Shown: one piece after another, positions 59,117-64,000 of the stretch
Position numbering within the stretch: position 1 is the first letter of the stretch
How the letters are laid out: each line of letters starts with the position of its first letter
Assembly: GCF_900496995.4 (NCBI RefSeq)
Contig: NC_044030.1
Span: forward strand, 77,106,017 to 77,170,016
DNA: 64,000 bases
Reading direction: 5' to 3'
Source: Aquila chrysaetos chrysaetos
Taxonomy: Eukaryota; Chordata; Aves; Accipitriformes; Accipitridae
Program-made: the position numbers and the translations under genes
Notes under the pieces: model-generated
The model's input: the letters and a program-made list of their open reading frames with translations, nothing else
What the model was told of the DNA's origin: nothing
The model's database searches: none

Positions 59117-61949
59117 CTGGAAGAGAAGAGGGTGGCTGGTAAAGGTTTGCACATGGCATCCTTCCCTACACCCCTTGGCACAGCTGCCTGGGCTTTGCGC
59201 CGTGTGTTTTCCAAGGGGAGCAGCCAACATACAGAACATCCTTTTCCTAAACTAATTAGATGCAAATCACCTTTTCTTCTCTAGGTCAGTGGTATGGCTG
59301 TCCTAGCTCAAAATAACCACCGTCAAGGAGGTGCCACTGCTGAAGAGACATGGAAACAACCTGGCGAGTGTAGAGAGCATCCCTCCTCCCCAGGTCTACT
59401 TGGGTCAGAGCGAGGAGCCCACCAAGCCCAAATCCTGCACTTTCCTCACACCTCATGATTTTTGGTGGTCTGACCCACATTCAAACCCACTTACCATGTG
59501 GTAATGTGGCAGAGTTTGGCCCTTGGGTTTAGGGCTGGGGTTTGGGGGATTCAAAGTGTTGGCACATCATATTTGCCAAAGGCAAAAGATTGCTGTGGTC
59601 ACCTTCCACCCTAGGTATCTCTCTCTCAGCCCTGCTCTGCTTTTGAGATACTGGGGTTATTTTCTTGCTACCCGACAAGTATTTCAAGTGAATATTAATT
59701 GGCTGCAAGCTACGCAATGTGCTTTGAAGTTGCAGCTACTTTTAGAGTGCTGGGAGCAAATCACAGACGGGCTGTGATGCACGGCATTGCCTGTTGCAGA
59801 GTGAGCCTTGCTCCTCACCAAAGGTTTGCTCAACTCCCGACGGCTCAAACTCCCAATTTGCAATAGCAAAGCTACAAAAAGACTGAGATTTGGGTACACC
59901 CACGCTTCTCCGTTTCTCATGGCCAGGAAGGAGCTGGGAATGGGGAGCTGGGTGCACTGCTGTGCTGCAGGTGGAAGAGGGCTCTCTCTGTGCACTCTAA
60001 GAATAGCCATGCACATGAGTCCTCATGTCCTGAGAGGGCTCTTATCCCCCTCCAAAGTCCACATGCAGGCCAATAGATTCCCCCTGGCCCAAAAATCTCT
60101 GGACTAAGTAATGGTCCCCTGGCTCTGACCACCTTGAGCAGCAGCTTGTGAAAGTGCCAGCATCAAACTCCACTCCCAAGCATGGAGGAGGGATGCTGGG
60201 GCTGTGGGGAGCCCCTCTCTGCCTGGCAGAGGTCCTGCCCTGCACTCAGAGGTCTTCTCCTCCATGCTGACCCCAGGGGCTCACCAGCTGCGGGTGGCAG
60301 GTGATGTCCACACAGGGCCTTTGCCTCCCCTGGGAGAGGAAGGAGGTGGTGGTGATGAGTGAGCTGCTCCCTTGCTAGCCTGCCTGCCTGTTGCCTGCAG
60401 CCCTGCCCTATGCATGAAGGGCACCTCTAGCTCTGCTTGAAGCTGTGTGGGACCAGGCATTGATGTGGGGCCAGTCTGCTGCAAGCGGAGTCGTGCGTGT
60501 GCCATTCGCTACCTCTGCTTGTTCCTCTTAGGAGAAACCAGCCTGTGATGCCTTCAAACCCGATTTCTTCACTGTGGGTGAGGCAGAGCGTGGCACTGAA
60601 ATGAAGCCACAGCCCAACCACCTTGGTGGGACCCAGAATTGGCCCTGTTCTCTCCAAGATATAGCCCATCACCACCTCCCTCTCCCCAGCCCTCCTGCTC
60701 AGCACCCTGGCAGACACCCTGCTGCAGTCCTTCCTTGTCATCTTCACCACCACCCTGACAGCCTTTTCTGCTTCCCATTGCCTTCCATCTGACATGGTGG
60801 GTGCAAGGAGGACTGGACAGCTTCCTCCATCCCCACTGCATTTGGTGTTCAGAGGACGCTCCTGGAGGCTTGGGGAGAGGCTGGTGAGCAAGCACCCATG
60901 TGCCTGACCACAGGTGCCTAGTGCCACCTCCCAGCTCCCACTGACCCCTCTCTGCAGCAGGATGGGACACAATTTTCCATTTACAGCTTTATCCTTGGCA
61001 GGAGGGATGACTTGCTGGGGCTGCGCCGTGCTGAGCTACTCCAGATGGCTGAGCAATTTCTCTGCTCACTTCGAATCCCAAGGCTCAGGCTGGACATCAG
61101 CTTCCATCGATAGGGACTTGGGAGTCCAAATGCATACAGAAAAGTACAAATCCATTGCTGGCTCGGTGGACTCAGTTTGCAAAACAAGTCTGGTCGACTG
61201 AACGAATGCAGATGACTGCGAAATGCGGCTCTGCAGTGAGGAAGTGGGAAGGAAAGTGCTGGGCTGGGGATAGATAGACATGATGGGATGCTCCCTGGAG
61301 TAACACAGGGAGCCTAGCCCCTGCTTTTTGGCATGCCAGCCTGGAGCCATGGCAGGGGGATGCTTAAATGCAGTTGTGCTGGGAACGGCACATGTGCTTG
61401 GGCAGCAATGAGAGATGCCACTATGGTGGATTGGAGAAAAGCAAAAAAAACGGTGACCTGATGCTGAGGTGGAAGTCGCCTGCCTCTTTTGCTGGGATGT
61501 GACCCCCCAGGCCCACCCCTTGCAGGTTGGAGACTATCCCTGGCGTGCAGAGGAGGGCTGCCCTGGCTCTGAGTGAGCACGGCAGAGCCCAGCCATTGAA
61601 GGCCGCTGCGCTCCTGGCTGCGGCGAGCCTTCAAACAGCGCTGCAGGTTAATGGGAAAATCAGCAGTCCCTGCTACCTCCTCATGCGTCCTCCCATCCGT
61701 GGGACTCCTGCCCAGGCTAGAAAGTGGAGCAATGCCAGCCCCTCCAAAAGCACAAAGCCAGAGCTGCTCCTGCCACATCCCTCCAAGTGATGCAAGGACC
61801 AGGAGAGGGGACCGCAGCCGGTTCAGTGAGGACAGACCTATGTTTTTTAGGACAGACCTCACCATGCCGTGCTCATCATGGGAAACATCAGGGCTGGTCC
61901 TGCAGAGGGTAGTTGAGGAGTGAGGAGTGATGGGCTATGTCCAGCTCCC

Positions 61950-62000
61950 CGATTTCTACGTGACCTTGAAGGAGTCCTTTATCTTCTGCAGCCTCATGGG
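61950..62000 (+). mobile_element. MIR-like SINE core fragment (ancient)
   Basis: ACGTGACCTTGAAGGAGTCC followed by TTTATCTTCTGCAGCCTCA resembles the conserved MIR core (TGTGACCTTGGGCAAGTCAC, then cytosine-rich CTCTGTGCCTCA). CORE-SINE fragments survive at low copy in birds. The match is short, so chance remains possible. Confidence 0.4.
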
Positions 62001-62149
62001 TCTGGGCTCCGCACACGGGGACAAGTGCTCCTCCTTCCCTAGCCTTTGTCTGCCTCCATTTAGCCTGCACATGGTGAGGCAGGGGCTGTCTGGCTGTACA
62101 TCAGCCAGCATAATAGAGCCCTGTCCTCAGTGAGGGCCTGCAGGCAGTA

Positions 62150-62185
62150 ACATAATAAAAGCAATAATAGTAATAATAATAATGG
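62150..62185. repeat. AAT-rich imperfect microsatellite
   Basis: AATAATAGTAATAATAATAAT with an AT-rich lead-in. MIR consensus also has an AATAATAG segment, but the distance from the core fragment at 61950 is too great for one continuous copy without an insertion. Confidence 0.8.
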
Positions 62186-62799
62186 ACGATGGGCATTAGG
62201 CTGAGTACTGGTTAAGTGGCTACAAAACCAGATGTAATATTATCCCGCAGAGCCGAGGGAGCATCATCAGACATTCCTGGGAAGGGGACTTGGCTGGGAG
62301 GCAACTCACAGCTCTTCCCGCTTGGTTTTTGGCTGCTGCATCCAAGGAAGGGCTCAGTGTGCAAGAAGAGCCGCGGAGAGCAGCTTTTCCTAAAGGCTCT
62401 GCATACTCACGCTTAACTGCAAATCTTTAGCTACCCACCACCCCTGGTTGTTGTTAGACACATCTCAAAATGAAGCTGGTGTTTCAGAAAAGCAGCTGAG
62501 ACCCTGCAGCATAGAGGGGCCCGTCGCCCATCCCGCCTCTCCAACGAGCGCTAAAATGGATCCCTTGTGGCCGTTAAATATCCCCTGGCATTTTCCATGA
62601 GCAGAGGGATATTAAACTCCATGTCTTAGCCAAATGTCAGTCTAGGTAATTTAATTCTGCCTCCCTAAGTAGTATGAATTGAACTGACCTTCTGCCTAGG
62701 CAACTGTATACCCGTGTTCAGAGACTCTGAATTTCGTACAGACATGGGCACGTTTGTCCTCATGCAGCCCCTCCGAGACGCGCTGCATCTTAATCACCC

Positions 62800-62870
62800 C
62801 AGAGTCGGAGCTGAGAGGATCAATGACCTTCCCAAGGTCACACAAGGGATGGGTGGCAGATTTGGGGAAG
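62800..62870 (-). mobile_element. MIR-like SINE core fragment (ancient), minus strand
   Basis: On the minus strand the sequence reads TGTGTGACCTTGGGAAGGTC then ATTGATCCTCTCAG, close to the MIR core TGTGTGACCTTGGGCAAGTC and ACTTAACCTCTCTG. It also creates an inverted nuclear-receptor-like arrangement (TGACCT and AGGTCA halves, 62824-62840 region). It is the better of the two MIR-like matches. Confidence 0.5.
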
Positions 62871-64000
62871 GCAGCCATGCCTGCAAGGCCCCATCCAAAG
62901 CTGCTTTCCTCCTTTTAATGCTGTGCATCTTCTGCTAATTTGCCCCAGGCTCACACAAGGAGAAAGGTGCTGAGGTGGGATGCTGGCTTTGCTGCGTGGT
63001 GGTGATGTCCCTGCTTTCCTGGGGATGCGTGTGCCAGCTACCTGGTTCTTGGGCTGAAACACAAGTGAGGAAGGTGGTGGTGTGTCCTGGAGGGCCACAA
63101 ACGTCCTTATGCTGTCCTAGCCACCATGAGGGAGGTGGCAGCTCCTGACACACCACCTCACTCCTCCTTGGCACCTCCCTCTGCCTGCAGGCTCTCTCCC
63201 CTCCAGCTCCTCCAACCCCTTTCCCACCTCCTCCTGCTTTAGGCTGGAGCCCTGATGTCTGCAGGGCTTTGCAGAACTTTGCCCTCCCCATGGTCACCTT
63301 TATTAATATCGATACCTTTGCAGAAGACGTAATTATGAAAACAATTTCCAGGAGCAAGATGAGGAGGAAGGCAGCCCAGATCTCCTACCGATGAGGGATG
63401 GGGGCCAGAGGGCTGGAAAAGCTTTTCCAGTCATCATTGAAAATGACAATGCAGAGTGACCCCTCGCAGCTGGTTGCTAATAACCAGCACGGCACGACCG
63501 CCAGCAAGGCATGGGCTTGGGATAGCAAAAGAAAGTACCAGTCATTTTCCACTCAATTAGAGCCCATCTTCTGAGAGGCTGGGGAAGGGATTTTCTGCTG
63601 GGGGCTCCAAGGAGGGAGGAAGGAGAGAGGAAGCAAAACCAAAGGAGGTCACTCCTTCACAGGGGACTTTTTATGTTTGCCCAGGCTGGGTGGGTGGTCC
63701 AACCCAGCAGTGGGTCTGCTTCTGGCTCAGATGGTGCCGGGAGGGAGAGCTGGTGGCCCTGCACTGCTCTCGCGTTGGCTCCAGGCTGCTCTGTCCCCAG
63801 CAGCGTATGAGATCAGGGCTTCATGGCTGGGGTTTAACCTCCATGCAAAAGGTGTGATGGTTTTCTCTAGGATAAGGGGAAAACACAAGGCAGGCTCTGA
63901 TATTCCCAACCCTAGGATTTTAGAAGAAGCATCATGCATTTGCTGGTTGACACCGTCTCTCCATTTTAGCAGGATGCGTGCACATGTCGCAATGCTCCCA

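Larger units (their letters stand above)
59117..64000 (-). other. CNTFR: CNTFR intron, partial (upstream part beyond the window)
   Basis: Unique intron DNA upstream of the exon at 59116. No further CNTFR exon was found on the minus strand up to the window edge. It contains two MIR-like fragments, an AAT-rich run and an AT-rich balanced segment at about 62560-62760. The segment 63290-63360 (TTTATTAATATCGATACC and following) is also AT-rich. Confidence 0.8.

Noticed and set aside
59117..64000. Further upstream CNTFR exons (Ig-like and first FN3 domain)
   Set aside because: Minus-strand frames here show no receptor-like sequence. The preceding exon should end with the first base of the split Val codon, and no such exon was found before the window edge.
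1..64000. tRNA or rRNA genes, CRISPR arrays, endogenous retrovirus
   Set aside because: No cloverleaf-type sequence with internal promoter boxes, no rRNA blocks, no direct repeat-spacer arrays with identical repeats, and no LTR pair or gag/pol/env-like frames were seen.

Overview
This is vertebrate nuclear DNA, almost certainly from a bird. The evidence is a single 5'-truncated CR1 retrotransposon of the avian/reptilian type at 29.1-30.0 kb, very few other interspersed repeats, GC-rich introns with long C and G homopolymers, and one clearly recognisable vertebrate gene split into short exons with canonical splice sites. The species cannot be named from sequence alone. CNTFR belongs to the human 9p13 block, which lies on the Z chromosome in birds, so a Z-linked origin is likely (inference). 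The recognised gene is CNTFR (ciliary neurotrophic factor receptor alpha), read on the minus strand. Only its 3' half is here: an exon at 58953-59116 (first half of the membrane-proximal fibronectin III domain), an exon at 46878-47058 (second half, with the WSDWS box), the last coding exon at 44908-45052 (linker and GPI-attachment tail), and a 3'-UTR exon from 43997 down to about 42770, with an ATTAAA poly(A) signal at 42787-42792. The splice phases agree throughout: V is split G|TA, the next junction is phase 0, E is split G|AG, and the stop codon is split TA|A. The upstream coding exons (signal peptide, Ig-like domain and first FN3 domain) were not found and should lie beyond position 64000. 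Layout: (1) 1-17.2 kb has no exon I can support. It holds several minisatellites, a near-perfect 94-nt inverted repeat at 5147-5240, a TATA-containing GC-rich block near 10.4 kb and homopolymer tracts. (2) 17.25-18.56 kb is a dense CpG-rich block with a CCAAT box and a probable minus-strand noncoding first exon ending in a good splice donor at 17941. In mammals the gene directly downstream of CNTFR, in the same orientation, is ENHO (adropin), so this could be its promoter, but no adropin reading frame is visible in the window. (3) 18.6-42.7 kb is intergenic. It holds a degenerate 50-nt tandem repeat, a perfect 30-nt duplication, the CR1 copy, a smaller CpG-rich patch near 35.5-36.0 kb and several AT-rich stretches that look like conserved regulatory elements. 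The clearest of these is at 41.6-41.7 kb, just beyond the CNTFR poly(A) site. (4) 42.77 kb to the end is CNTFR, including an 11.9-kb intron (47059-58952) with several candidate regulatory elements and a diverged direct repeat, and about 4.9 kb of the next intron upstream, which has two MIR-like SINE remnants. CNTF receptor alpha is the GPI-anchored, ligand-binding subunit that works with LIFR and gp130 in neurons. The gene shown here encodes the part that forms the cytokine-binding module's second FN3 domain and the membrane anchor. No bacterial, viral, CRISPR or toxin-type system is present. The least explained element is the 5147-5240 hairpin.
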